A stretch of DNA of 64,000 nt from contig NZ_FOXO01000002.1 of the NCBI RefSeq assembly GCF_900115735.1, positions 124,001-188,000 of the forward strand. Direction: 5' to 3'. The notes under the pieces are model-generated. The model was not told the origin of the DNA, ran no database searches, and worked only from the letters and a program-made list of their open reading frames with translations. Every line of letters begins with the position of its first letter. The first letter of the stretch is position 1. The translations under genes and the position numbers were made by a program. The stretch is from Butyrivibrio proteoclasticus. Lineage in GTDB: Bacteria > Bacillota > Clostridia > Lachnospirales > Lachnospiraceae. Positions 33,686-42,968 of the stretch are shown in pieces.

Positions 33686-34081
33686 ATGATAAATAGTAAT
33701 GTATTTGACTATATTAACGTTTTGGACAAGGCAGCTGATGCCTCCTGGACCAGAAACGAGATAATCGCCAACAATATTGCTAATGTAGACACACCGGGGT
33801 ATAAGCGTCAGGATCTGAATTTTGAAGATGAGCTTGAGAGAGCTTTAGGAAATTCAAAATATAAGAGTATGGATGAAAAGGTTTCCGGTTTAAGAGATAA
33901 ACACTTACAGGCCAGAGTTGTTAACGACTATTCAGGTTTTTCTTACAGATATGACAAGAATAATGTGGACATAGATACTGAGAACGTTATTCTTGCAGCT
34001 AATCAAATTAAATATCAGGGGCTTATGGCCGGTATAAAGTCTGAATTTTCAAATTTGCAAATGGTTACCAAGTCTTCATAA
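33686..34081 (+). CDS. flgB: Flagellar proximal rod protein FlgB
   Basis: 131 residues, usual length. It shows the N-terminal rod/hook signature, ANNIANVDTPGYKRQDLNFEDEL near residues 28-50. With FlgC it forms the proximal rod of the basal body and is exported by the flagellar type III apparatus. AAGGAGG lies 4 bases before the ATG. It is the first gene of the flagellar cluster, followed 13 bases later by flgC. Confidence 0.95.
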   Translation: MINSNVFDYINVLDKAADASWTRNEIIANNIANVDTPGYKRQDLNFEDELERALGNSKYKSMDEKVSGLRDKHLQARVVNDYSGFSYRYDKNNVDIDTENVILAANQIKYQGLMAGIKSEFSNLQMVTKSS

Positions 34082-34094
34082 AGGAGGATAATGA

Positions 34095-34541
34095 ATGAGT
34101 ATTTTTGATTCTTTTAACATTAACTCTTCAGGCATGACAGCTCAGCGTTTCAGAATGGACATTATTTCTGAGAATATTGCTAATGCTAACACTACAAGGA
34201 CTGAAGATGGTACTCCTTACGTGAGAAAGGTAGTCACATTCGCAGAAAAAGGAGCACAAACCCCGTTTTCCAGAATTCTTAATGAACGTCTTGATCATTA
34301 CAGTGGAACTGGTGTAAAGGTTACCAAAGTACAGGATGATACCTGGACACAAATGAATATTGTATATGATCCGTCTCATCCTGATGCTGATGCAAATGGA
34401 TATGTTACTTACCCGAATGTTAATACTGTTACTGAGATGACGAATCTGATTGATGCGAGCAGATCATACGAAGCAAATGCAACTGCATTCAATGCTAGTA
34501 AGAATCTGGCCAGCAGAGGACTTGAGCTTGGTCAGGGATAA
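34095..34541 (+). CDS. flgC: Flagellar rod protein FlgC
   Basis: 148 residues. The N-terminal SENIANANTTRTEDGTPYVRK and the C-terminal helix YEANATAFNASKNLASRGLELG are typical of FlgC. It forms part of the proximal rod. AGGAGG precedes the ATG, and fliE starts 13 bases after the stop. Confidence 0.95.
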   Translation: MSIFDSFNINSSGMTAQRFRMDIISENIANANTTRTEDGTPYVRKVVTFAEKGAQTPFSRILNERLDHYSGTGVKVTKVQDDTWTQMNIVYDPSHPDADANGYVTYPNVNTVTEMTNLIDASRSYEANATAFNASKNLASRGLELGQG

Positions 34542-34554
34542 TGGAGGATAGCTT

Positions 34555-34899
34555 ATGGCATATCTTGATATTTCTCAACTTCGCAATGTAACATCTGGGG
34601 CAATAAAAAATGCCGAAAAATTAAACAGCACTGTCTATAATGTTTTAGGTGATGATGGAAAGGGTAATGAACAGGCTTTTTCAATTATTTTCGATAAAGC
34701 TATTGAGAATATCCACACCACTAATGCTTATTTATCAGATGCGGAAAATGAAGAGATCAAGTGGTCTTTGGGTCAGACAGATAATACACATGATCTTTCG
34801 ATAGCTCTTCAGAAAGCACAGACAGCTCTGCAATATACAGTAGCTGTGAGGGATCGTGTTCTTTCTGCATATAGGGAATTAACACAGATGCAAGTGTAA
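34555..34899 (+). CDS. fliE: Hook-basal-body protein FliE
   Basis: 114 residues. Weakly conserved N-terminus, then the family C-terminus (DLSIALQKAQTALQYTVAVRDRVLSAYRELTQMQV). FliE joins the MS ring to the rod. A GGAGG ribosome site precedes the ATG. Confidence 0.92.
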   Translation: MAYLDISQLRNVTSGAIKNAEKLNSTVYNVLGDDGKGNEQAFSIIFDKAIENIHTTNAYLSDAENEEIKWSLGQTDNTHDLSIALQKAQTALQYTVAVRDRVLSAYRELTQMQV

Positions 34900-34929
34900 T
34901 ATTCTAGTTATTATGGGGAGGGAGAATGC

Positions 34930-36549
34930 ATGGCTGATAGATTTAAAGCCTTGTGGCAGAAAATTCTCGACTGGTGGAACCAGTTTACTGCCAAGCAAAA
35001 GACCCTTATTGTAGGGGCCGGTTCAGTTATATTGCTTACAATTATAATTTTGGTTTCTGTACTGAATCAACCTCAATATGTACTTTTGGTCAATGCCAAT
35101 TCCACAAAAGAAGCTTCTGAGATAAAGGAGCTTCTTGATTCAAATTCAATAAATTATAAAATGTCAGATGATGGCTTGGAATTCAAGGTCTTGAAAAAGG
35201 ATCAGGGTAATGCAAGCTTGCTTTTGGGTGCCAATGACATCCAGTCTTATGCCTACAGTATTGATAATGTTACTGATGGCAGTTTTTCCACTACAGAAGC
35301 CGATAAGCAAAAGAAGTATGTATTGTATCTTGAAAGTCGGCTCGAATCGGATTTTATCAGCAAATTTGCGGATATAAAAAGTGCAAAGGTTCAACTTCAT
35401 ATTCCTGATAATGATGGAACTCTTATTGGAAATCAGGAAGAGTCTTCTGCAAGTATTTTGTTGGAACTTGCAGATAATGCTTCGTTTAATGAAGATAGCG
35501 CAGCTTTTCTTGCAAGAGCAGTTGCCAAGGCAGTTGGCAATTCATCAACAAAAGATATTGTTATTCTTGATACAAATGGAAATATGCTGTTTGCGGGTGA
35601 TGAAGACAGTACTGTTTCCGGTATGGCAAGCACCCAGTTATCTCTTAAAGCCAAAGCAGAGCAGCTTGTTAAAAATGAAGTAAAAAAAGTTCTATTGGGA
35701 ACAAAGCTTTACGATAATATTGAGGTTGCAAGTAACCTTGTAATGGATTTTTCACACGAGGAGACTACAGAGCACAACTATACACCGGCAGAAGATCAGA
35801 CTCAGGGCGTTTTATCCCATGAAGATACTTATACAGCAGAAAATGTAAATGGTGTAAGTGGTATTCCGGGGACGGACACTAACGCTGATGATGAAACAAC
35901 TTATGTTACTCAGGATAATACAAATTCAACTTCTTCAATAGCTGAAGAGTCCAGAGATTATCTTCCAAATGAAAAGATAACAACAAGAACTAATCAGCCT
36001 GGTGCAATTGTTTATGATAGTTCATCAATATCCGTTACGGCTATCAATTATGTAGTTGTAAGGGAAGAAGATTATGACAGTGCAGCTAATAATAATATGA
36101 CCTGGAAAGAGTATAAGCTTGCTAATGCAGAACCTGTCGTTCAGACTGTTCCTGCAGAAGTTATCGATGTAGTCTCTAAAGCAACAGGCATTGGTACAGG
36201 AAATGTAGCAATGGCTGCATATACTGAATTTGTATTTTTTGACAGAACCGGAACAAATATCACTGTTACTGACATTCTGCAGATTGTAATGATAGTCATT
36301 ATTCTTGCACTTCTTGCATTCATCATTGTCAGAAGCATGTGGACAAATAAACAGACACAGAACGAGGCAGAACCGGAACCACTGTCTGTGGAGCAGCTTC
36401 TTGAGTCTCAGCCAGAAGAAGCTCTTGATGATATCGAAATGGATACCGGTTCAGAGACAAAGAAGCTTATCGAGAAGTTTGTTGATGAAAATCCGGAAGC
36501 TGCTGCAGTTCTTTTGCGTAACTGGCTTAATGAAGACTACGGACTATAA
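34930..36549 (+). CDS. fliF: Flagellar MS-ring protein FliF
   Basis: 539 residues. A membrane helix near residues 24-46 is followed by the periplasmic-type ring-building domains (LYLESRLESDFISKFADIKSAKVQLHIPD). A second helix lies near 439-465 (ILQIVMIVIILALLAFIIVR), and a cytoplasmic FliG-binding tail ends in LLRNWLNEDYGL. GGGGAGGGAG precedes the ATG. Confidence 0.96.
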   Translation: MADRFKALWQKILDWWNQFTAKQKTLIVGAGSVILLTIIILVSVLNQPQYVLLVNANSTKEASEIKELLDSNSINYKMSDDGLEFKVLKKDQGNASLLLGANDIQSYAYSIDNVTDGSFSTTEADKQKKYVLYLESRLESDFISKFADIKSAKVQLHIPDNDGTLIGNQEESSASILLELADNASFNEDSAAFLARAVAKAVGNSSTKDIVILDTNGNMLFAGDEDSTVSGMASTQLSLKAKAEQLVKNEVKKVLLGTKLYDNIEVASNLVMDFSHEETTEHNYTPAEDQTQGVLSHEDTYTAENVNGVSGIPGTDTNADDETTYVTQDNTNSTSSIAEESRDYLPNEKITTRTNQPGAIVYDSSSISVTAINYVVVREEDYDSAANNNMTWKEYKLANAEPVVQTVPAEVIDVVSKATGIGTGNVAMAAYTEFVFFDRTGTNITVTDILQIVMIVIILALLAFIIVRSMWTNKQTQNEAEPEPLSVEQLLESQPEEALDDIEMDTGSETKKLIEKFVDENPEAAAVLLRNWLNEDYGL

Positions 36550-36566
36550 CTAAAGGGGAAATGGGT

Positions 36567-37610
36567 ATGATGGATACTGAAGTTTCGGCTGGAGGTGGTT
36601 CCGCCTTAACCGCGGGCTTTACCGGTATACAAAAGGCAGCTATTCTTCTGATCGCATTGGGACCAGAAAAATCTTCTGCTATATTCAAACATCTAAAGGA
36701 TGAGGAAATCGAGGAGCTGACCCTTGAGATTGCTAATACGCGAAGTGTGACTTCACAGATTAAAGAGGCTGTTCTTGAAGAATTCTATGGTGTCTGCCTT
36801 GCTCAGCAATATATTGCAGAAGGTGGTATCAACTATGCTAAAGAACTTCTTGAAAAAGCACTTGGTGAGGATAAGGCTCTTGATGTTATCAGTAAGCTTA
36901 CTGCTTCACTTCAGGTTAAGCCATTTGAGTTTATTAGAAAAACAGAGCCGTCTCAGATACTTACTTTTATACAGGATGAGCATCCTCAGACTATAGCTCT
37001 TGTTTTATCTTACATGTCACCTAGCCAGAGCGCCCTTATCCTGTCAGCGTTGCCACCTGACAGACAGGCAGATGTTGCAAAACGTATAGCGGCTATGGAT
37101 AGAACCAGCCCGGATACAATAAAGGAAGTAGAAAAAGTGTTGGAATCGAAACTTGCTTCTTTGGTAAATCAGGACTTTACAATTATCGGTGGCGTAGATG
37201 CAGTAGTAGAGATATTGAATACTGTAGATCGTGCAACCGAAAAACATATTATGGAAACTCTCGAAATCGAAGAGCCAGAGCTTGCCGACGAGATCAGAAA
37301 GAAGATGTTCGTATTCGAAGATGTACTTCTTTTGGACGACAGATCAATTCAGAGAGTGCTGCGTGAGGTTGAGAATGCTGACCTTGGTCTTGCACTTAAG
37401 GGAGCAACTGAAAATGTACAGGCGGCTATCTTTAACAACCTTTCTAAACGTCTTGCAGCAATGATCAAGGAAGATATGGATTTCATGGGACCTGTTCGTA
37501 TGAAGGATGTTGAGGAAGCTCAGCAGAAGATTGTTAATGTTATCAGAAAGCTTGAAGATTCCGGCGAAATTGTTATTTCCAGAGGCGGAGGTGATGAGCT
37601 AGTTGTCTAA
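36567..37610 (+). CDS. fliG: Flagellar motor switch protein FliG
   Basis: About 347 residues. FliG couples the stator to the C ring. The EHPQTIALVLSYM motif of the middle domain and the C-terminal charged torque helix (DDRSIQRVLREVENADLGLALKG) are visible. An ATG at 36561 is only 2 bases from GGGGAA, while the ATG at 36567 is 8 bases from the GGGG core and is preferred. Its end overlaps fliH by 8 bases. Confidence 0.95.
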   Translation: MMDTEVSAGGGSALTAGFTGIQKAAILLIALGPEKSSAIFKHLKDEEIEELTLEIANTRSVTSQIKEAVLEEFYGVCLAQQYIAEGGINYAKELLEKALGEDKALDVISKLTASLQVKPFEFIRKTEPSQILTFIQDEHPQTIALVLSYMSPSQSALILSALPPDRQADVAKRIAAMDRTSPDTIKEVEKVLESKLASLVNQDFTIIGGVDAVVEILNTVDRATEKHIMETLEIEEPELADEIRKKMFVFEDVLLLDDRSIQRVLREVENADLGLALKGATENVQAAIFNNLSKRLAAMIKEDMDFMGPVRMKDVEEAQQKIVNVIRKLEDSGEIVISRGGGDELVV

Positions 37611-38481
37611 TCTTTTTAAAGGAGCTTTTATAAGCTTTGATGTATCGGACGCCCGTATAATTGATAATAACGAGCTTGCAAATAAAAAAATTGTAGAATT
37701 TCAGGAGCGGGAGCTAAAAAGGCAAAAGACACTTAAGTCTGAAGAAGACGGCTTTTCTGAAGGAGATGAGACGACTGATTTTATTCCTGGTATCAATATG
37801 GAACAGCTTGATCAACTTACAGAAGATCAGAGCATCATTGGTGCTCCATCCGAAGAAACGCAATCTGATATGGAAGCCGTGCAGGCTGAAATAGATTTTA
37901 AACTTCAACAGGCATCAGAACAAGCTGAAATGATGATTAGTGATGCCAGGAATCAGGCAGAAGGAATAAAGGCTGAAGCTATAGAACAGGGACATCAGGA
38001 AGGCTATGACTGCGGATATCAGGAAGGTATGGCTGCAGTAGAAAGTCTTAAGGCTGATATAGAAGCGCAGAGAGAAGGACTTGAAAAAGAATATCAAACA
38101 CTTGTAGATGAGCTTGAGCCTGAAATGGTGGATGTTCTTACGCAGATATATGAGCATGTGCTTGGCATTAAACTGAGGGATGAGAAGGAGGTAATACTTC
38201 ATCTTTTAAAGAATACTCTTTCCAGAATTGAACCGGGAAATGATCTTATTGTTCATGTTTCATCTGATGATTATGACGATGTCATGGATCAAAAAGAAGT
38301 ACTGGATGCCTGTGTTACATCACCTAATACTACAATGGAAATAATAGAGGATCCGCTTCTTAAGGAAAATGAATGTATGATTGAGTCAGACAGTGGAGTG
38401 TTTGACTGCAGTCTTGGAGTTGAGCTGTCGGAGATTTCCAGAAAGCTTAAACTTCTATCTTTTGACAGAAAGAAGAGATAG
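37603..38481 (+). CDS. fliH: Flagellar export regulator FliH
   Basis: 292 residues. It binds and restrains the FliI ATPase. The N-terminus is acidic, the middle is a Gln/Glu/Ala-rich coiled coil (ISDARNQAEGIKAEAIEQG and GYDCGYQEGMAA repeats), and the end is the FliH/NolV-like domain. It starts at a TTG inside fliG with GGAGGTGAT upstream inside the fliG coding sequence, so it is coupled to fliG. Confidence 0.88.
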   Translation: MSNLFKGAFISFDVSDARIIDNNELANKKIVEFQERELKRQKTLKSEEDGFSEGDETTDFIPGINMEQLDQLTEDQSIIGAPSEETQSDMEAVQAEIDFKLQQASEQAEMMISDARNQAEGIKAEAIEQGHQEGYDCGYQEGMAAVESLKADIEAQREGLEKEYQTLVDELEPEMVDVLTQIYEHVLGIKLRDEKEVILHLLKNTLSRIEPGNDLIVHVSSDDYDDVMDQKEVLDACVTSPNTTMEIIEDPLLKENECMIESDSGVFDCSLGVELSEISRKLKLLSFDRKKR

Positions 38482-38483
38482 AT

Positions 38484-39842
38484 ATGCTAGTGTCTTCAGT
38501 TGACATGTCGAAGTATAAAAAAATGAAGAATGCACCGTTCTACCGTACTCGCGGCAGAGTGGTAAATGTTATAGGGCTGACCATTGAATCTGCAGGACCT
38601 GATGCAAAGCTTGGTGACATATGCCTTATCTATCCCAAGAAAAAAGATTCTGATACAGGAAATGAGAATCAACCAAAGCCTGCTATGGCTGAAGTTGTAG
38701 GCTTTAAAAATAATCATGTTCAGCTAATGCCCTATGAGAATACAAGTGGTATTGGAAATGGTTCTATTGTTGAAAATACTGATTCTCCACTTAGGGTTAA
38801 TGTCGGCGAAGGACTTATAGGAAAAACTCTTGATGGTCTTGGAAGAATTGATGGAACCAATTACGGAAAAGGCGTTGCTCTTGAAGGCGGAGTTGCATAT
38901 TCTGTTGAGAATCAGCCGCCGGATCCCATGACAAGAGATCCTATTTCTGATGTTTTGCCCTTGGGGGTAAAGGCTGTAGACGGCCTTCTTACCGTTGGAA
39001 AGGGGCAGAGAATAGGAATATTTGCAGGTTCTGGTGTTGGAAAGTCGACACTTCTTGGAATGTTTGCAAGAAACACTCAGGCGGATATTAATGTGATTGC
39101 TCTTATTGGTGAACGTGGAAGAGAAGTTCGTGAGTTCATAGAAAGAGATCTTGGTGAGGAAGGTATGAAAAGATCTATCGTTGTCTGTGCTACCTCTGAT
39201 AAGCCTGCTCTTGAAAGACTCAAAGCAGCAAAAACAGCAACTTCTATTGCAGAATATTTCAGGGACAAGGGCAAAGATGTTTTGCTTATGATGGATTCAC
39301 TGACCCGTTTTTCTATGGCGCAAAGAGAAATTGGCTTAGCCAGCGGAGAACCTCCGGTTTCAAGGGGATATCCACCAAGTGTTTATGCCGAGATGCCAAA
39401 GCTTCTTGAAAGAGCCGGTAAATCGCGAAAAGGCTCTATTACAGGTCTTTATACCGTGCTTGTTGATGGTGATGACATGAATGAGCCCATTACAGATACT
39501 GCCAGGGGTATACTTGACGGTCATATTGTTCTTAATCGTAAGCTGGCTCAAAAGAATCATTATCCGGCTATTGATGTATTGGCAAGTATTTCAAGATGTA
39601 TGTCTGCCATAGCTGATCCGGAGCATAAAAAAGCTGCCGGGAAGCTTAAAAATGTTCTTGCTACTTATAATGATGCTGAAGATCTTATAAATATTGGAGC
39701 TTACAGGAGCGGAGCTAATAAAAATATTGATTATGCAGTATCAAAAATAGATCTTGTGAATGCATTTTTGATGCAGGAAACAGATGAAAAGTTTTCTTTT
39801 GAAGAAATCAGACAGAATCTTATTGATATGTTCAAGGACTGA
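38484..39842 (+). CDS. fliI: Flagellar export ATPase FliI
   Basis: 452 residues. F1-beta-like ATPase of the type III export system. Walker A is FAGSGVGKSTLLGM and Walker B is DVLLMMDSLTRFSMAQREIGL. The family segment GEPPVSRGYPPSVYAEMPKLLERAG is present. The N-terminal region (VNVIGLTIESAGPDAKLGD) is the beta-barrel. The ATG lies 2 bases after the fliH stop. Confidence 0.97.
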   Translation: MLVSSVDMSKYKKMKNAPFYRTRGRVVNVIGLTIESAGPDAKLGDICLIYPKKKDSDTGNENQPKPAMAEVVGFKNNHVQLMPYENTSGIGNGSIVENTDSPLRVNVGEGLIGKTLDGLGRIDGTNYGKGVALEGGVAYSVENQPPDPMTRDPISDVLPLGVKAVDGLLTVGKGQRIGIFAGSGVGKSTLLGMFARNTQADINVIALIGERGREVREFIERDLGEEGMKRSIVVCATSDKPALERLKAAKTATSIAEYFRDKGKDVLLMMDSLTRFSMAQREIGLASGEPPVSRGYPPSVYAEMPKLLERAGKSRKGSITGLYTVLVDGDDMNEPITDTARGILDGHIVLNRKLAQKNHYPAIDVLASISRCMSAIADPEHKKAAGKLKNVLATYNDAEDLINIGAYRSGANKNIDYAVSKIDLVNAFLMQETDEKFSFEEIRQNLIDMFKD

Positions 39843-39848
39843 TAGCTT

Positions 39849-40307
39849 ATGGCAAGATTTAATTACCGTATGCAGAGTGTCCTTAATATCAAGCAAAAGA
39901 CAGAGGGGCAGGTAAAAATGGAATTTGCCAATGCTCAGGCAGAACTCAATCAACAGCTTGATATTTTGGAAGAATACATAAGACGCAAAGAAAAATATCT
40001 TATTGAAGCGGAAGAACTTAGAAATGCTGAGAATCTGATGCTTCAGGATATTTTAGATAATCAATATGCGACAGCCCAGATGGATGTTATGATAGCATCT
40101 CAGGCTAAGGTTGTTAAGGAATACGAACAAAAAGTCGAAAGAGTAAGAGTAAGACTTACAAGGGCTATTCAGGAGAGAAAAATGCAGGAAACTCTTCGTG
40201 ACAGAGCTTACGCAGAGTATCTGGAAGAAGAAAAACAGGAAGAAGCTAAAGAAAATGATCAGCGTACCAGCTTTACCTATGGACAAAGAGGAGCAGAGAC
40301 CAGATAA
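39849..40307 (+). CDS. fliJ: Flagellar export chaperone FliJ
   Basis: 152 residues, almost entirely charged coiled coil (QSVLNIKQKTEGQVKMEFANAQAEL). FliJ sits in the FliI ring and escorts substrates. It overlaps the next ATG by 1 base (TAATG). The assignment rests on length, coil character and position after fliI. Confidence 0.85.
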   Translation: MARFNYRMQSVLNIKQKTEGQVKMEFANAQAELNQQLDILEEYIRRKEKYLIEAEELRNAENLMLQDILDNQYATAQMDVMIASQAKVVKEYEQKVERVRVRLTRAIQERKMQETLRDRAYAEYLEEEKQEEAKENDQRTSFTYGQRGAETR

Positions 40308-41245
40308 TGGCTGATAACAATTTGACTATGTCGCCACAAGATCCTAAGGCGGCCAAGAAAAAACTAGCAGCTGATAAAAAAGAATACAAAAAAAGGCTAA
40401 AAGAACAGAGAAAAGAGCAGAAAGAAAAAGAACAGGAATTTGCCGAAAGATCTGCGGAAATAAATGGAGATAATGCCGGAGGACTTGCGACTTTAGTTAT
40501 TTCTTTTCTCATAATTCTCATCTGGCTGGCTATTATGGCGCTTTTGATAAAGCTGGATGTTGGACATTTTGGATCTGAGATTTTAGCCCCATTACTTAAG
40601 GATATTCCATATGTTAATCTTATACTCCCTGAAGGTTCTGTTCAGACAGCAAGCCCTGAGGCAGTTGTAGATTATAGTAATGCCGGATCTAGTGCTGCCG
40701 GAGTAGAAAATATAGATGAAGCTATGGCATATATTAAAAGACTTGAACAAGCTCTACAGTCAGAAATGGAACAAAACAGCAGTTATGCTTCATCAATAGA
40801 AAAACTTCAGGCTGAAGTGACAAGACTAGAACCCTTCGAGCAGCAACAGAAGAAATTTTATGAGGAACGTGCTTCATTTTATGAGAGTGTCGTATATGGT
40901 GATTATGCTCCTGATGCGTCTGCGTATGCTTCATATTATGCTATGATCGATCCTGATACTGCAGCGCAGATATATGAGAAAGTTATTAAGGGAGAAGTTG
41001 ATGATGCGGCTATAAAGGCTTTTGCTACTACCTATTCCGGTATGAAGCCTAAACAGGCAGGAGCTATTTTTGATGAGATGGTTGCAGAGAACCAGATAGA
41101 ACTTGTGGCAAAAATACTCGCACAAATGAGCGTTGAGAATCGTGGAGATATATTGGCTGTAATGAAAGAAGAAAATGCAGCAAAGCTTACACAGCTTCTG
41201 GAACCTAATGCTCTTGAACAAAAATCTACAAAAGTAACGGGATAA
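40307..41245 (+). CDS. MotE/YlxF-like flagellar protein with MgtE_N-type domain
   Basis: 312 residues. A Lys/Glu-rich cytoplasmic N-terminus (to about 55) is followed by one membrane helix (GLATLVISFLIILIWLAIMALL) and a coiled coil (about 145-190). The C-terminal repeat-rich domain resembles the MgtE intracellular N domain (YYAMIDPDTAAQIYEKV, MKPKQAGAIFDEM, LVAKILAQMSVENRGDILAVM). Position between fliJ and fliK matches B. subtilis ylxF and the MotE family, a stator-associated chaperone in some bacteria. A strong terminator follows. Confidence 0.75.
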   Translation: MADNNLTMSPQDPKAAKKKLAADKKEYKKRLKEQRKEQKEKEQEFAERSAEINGDNAGGLATLVISFLIILIWLAIMALLIKLDVGHFGSEILAPLLKDIPYVNLILPEGSVQTASPEAVVDYSNAGSSAAGVENIDEAMAYIKRLEQALQSEMEQNSSYASSIEKLQAEVTRLEPFEQQQKKFYEERASFYESVVYGDYAPDASAYASYYAMIDPDTAAQIYEKVIKGEVDDAAIKAFATTYSGMKPKQAGAIFDEMVAENQIELVAKILAQMSVENRGDILAVMKEENAAKLTQLLEPNALEQKSTKVTG

Positions 41246-41270
41246 GACCAATTTGGTCTTATCCTTTTTT
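41240..41270 (+). terminator. Intra-locus terminator after the MotE/YlxF-like gene
   Basis: GGATAAGACCA (41240-41250) and TGGTCTTATCC (41254-41264) form a perfect 11-bp stem with a 3-base loop, followed by six T residues. It splits the early basal-body genes from the fliK group. Confidence 0.9.
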
Positions 41271-41286
41271 CTTTTAAAATTCCTCT

Positions 41287-41312
41287 TAAGTAAAATAAAT
41301 ACATGCCGATAT
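41287..41312 (+). promoter_or_regulatory. Sigma-28 (SigD/FliA)-like promoter of fliK-flgD-flgE
   Basis: TAAG (41287-41290), 14 bases, and a perfect GCCGATAT (41305-41312). Consensus is TAAA, about 15 bases, GCCGATAT. It lies between the terminator at 41240-41270 and fliK, where a new start is needed. sigD itself is outside the window. Confidence 0.65.
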
Positions 41313-41372
41313 ATGTTGTGAGAGTCTATGGATGTTTATGTCCAAAAGATTAAATGTGAAAGGAGGAATTGA

Positions 41373-42929
41373 ATGAGCAGTACAGCAAATTGTGTGGGCG
41401 CATTTTTCACCTACATGACACAGAGTGCTGCAGCGGTTAATACTTCATCTGTAAAGGATCTTAAGAATAATAATACAGAGCAAAAAGATTTTAATAGTAT
41501 CCTTAACAAAACTTCTGAGAAAATGGTTCAAAATAAGGACGTTTCTGCAAAAACTGCCGGTGAAGAAACAGATATTGAAACCAGGGCAGAACTGCCTGAC
41601 CAGAATGAACCAGAGAAAGCAGATATTATAATTGTTAATGATCAGGATAATGTGATTGATGAAAATCTTTTACCTGAAAGATCCGAAGAATATATCCCTG
41701 AAATTGTTATAACAACTGATGAGAATGTAACTGTCAGTGCAGAGACAGATGAAGAGCTGCAGAAAGCTATAGGCGAGGCAGGAAAAGAAATTGTTACAGA
41801 AATAGCAGAAACATTTGAGATAAGCGAAGAAGATGTATTAAATGCAATGGAAATTCTTGGACTGATGGTTGTAGATCTTTTAAAACCTGAGAATGTTCAG
41901 AATTTAGTTACGGAAGTATTAGGAGAGGATAAGGCGCTTGATCTGATTACTGATACAGATCTATATACTAAAATGCAGGACCTCATGGAGGGTGCAGATA
42001 GTATGAGGAGCGAACTTTTGAATGAGTTTGACTTATCCGAAGAAGATTTAAACATTGCAATTTCAGAATATGATAGTGGCTTTGTAACAACTCTAGATGA
42101 GAATGTAACCTTTAAACCAGAGAAGACTATTGCAAAGGATTCCGAGGTTGTTGCAAAAGAACCTGAAATTGTAGTAAAAGAACCTGAAATTGTAGTAAAA
42201 AAAGCCGTAGACAAGATTTCTGAGGATATAAAAGCACCACAGTCTAAAAAACAGACGCCTGAAGTTGCAGAGAATACAGTTTCTGACGAAGTTACTGAAT
42301 TTGAGCCTGTTGAAAAGACTTTTGATTCATCATCATCAGGGAATCAGAAAGAAACAAAAGGCGGCTTGAATCAAAATACCAATAATTTCAATTTATTTAA
42401 TCAATTGCTTAATAATATAACAGATTCAGTAGACATGAATACTACCGGCACTGTTAGTTATACCGATAGAGCACAGTTGGAAAATATTGTCAGACAGATT
42501 ACTGAAAAGATAACTATTTCTGCAGGTAATGGTGAATCTTCAATGGAACTTCAGCTTCATCCGGCGCATCTTGGTAATGTAAACATTCTTCTTACAAGTA
42601 CCAAAGATGGAATAGTTGCTAAGTTTACAGCGCAGAATGAACTTGTAAAAGAAGCTGTTGAAAGCCAGATGGTTGCACTCCAACAGAAATTTGATGAACA
42701 GGGAGTTAAGGTTACTGCAATTGAGGTTACAATTGCCAGTCATGCTTTTGAACAGAATCTTGAGCAGAATAAGCAGGAACAAGAATTTGAGCAGGCTCAG
42801 GGAAAATTCAGAAAGGCTACTCGAAGAATAAATCTTTCGGAACTTGAAGATGATGATATGTCTGAAGAAGATCTTATGGCAGCAAAAGTAATGGAAATGA
42901 ATGGCAATACAGTTGATTATAGTGCATGA
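41373..42929 (+). CDS. fliK: Flagellar hook-length control protein FliK
   Basis: 518 residues. A long acidic, low-complexity N-terminal ruler precedes the conserved C-terminal Flg_hook domain (MELQLHPAHLGNVNILLTS then AQNELVKEAVESQMVALQQKFDEQG). FliK measures the hook and switches export specificity. A duplicated 21-base unit lies inside the ruler. AAAGGAGGAA precedes the ATG. The assignment rests on the C-terminal domain and on flgD and flgE following. Confidence 0.88.
   Translation: MSSTANCVGAFFTYMTQSAAAVNTSSVKDLKNNNTEQKDFNSILNKTSEKMVQNKDVSAKTAGEETDIETRAELPDQNEPEKADIIIVNDQDNVIDENLLPERSEEYIPEIVITTDENVTVSAETDEELQKAIGEAGKEIVTEIAETFEISEEDVLNAMEILGLMVVDLLKPENVQNLVTEVLGEDKALDLITDTDLYTKMQDLMEGADSMRSELLNEFDLSEEDLNIAISEYDSGFVTTLDENVTFKPEKTIAKDSEVVAKEPEIVVKEPEIVVKKAVDKISEDIKAPQSKKQTPEVAENTVSDEVTEFEPVEKTFDSSSSGNQKETKGGLNQNTNNFNLFNQLLNNITDSVDMNTTGTVSYTDRAQLENIVRQITEKITISAGNGESSMELQLHPAHLGNVNILLTSTKDGIVAKFTAQNELVKEAVESQMVALQQKFDEQGVKVTAIEVTIASHAFEQNLEQNKQEQEFEQAQGKFRKATRRINLSELEDDDMSEEDLMAAKVMEMNGNTVDYSA
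42156..42197 (+). repeat. Tandem 21-base repeat in fliK
   Basis: Two identical 21-base units encode KEPEIVV twice in the ruler region, with a partial AKEPEIV context before them. Length variation here would alter the ruler. Confidence 0.85.
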
Positions 42930-42968
42930 AGTTAACGGGCCGGTTATTATCGGCCCAGGAGGATAAAT

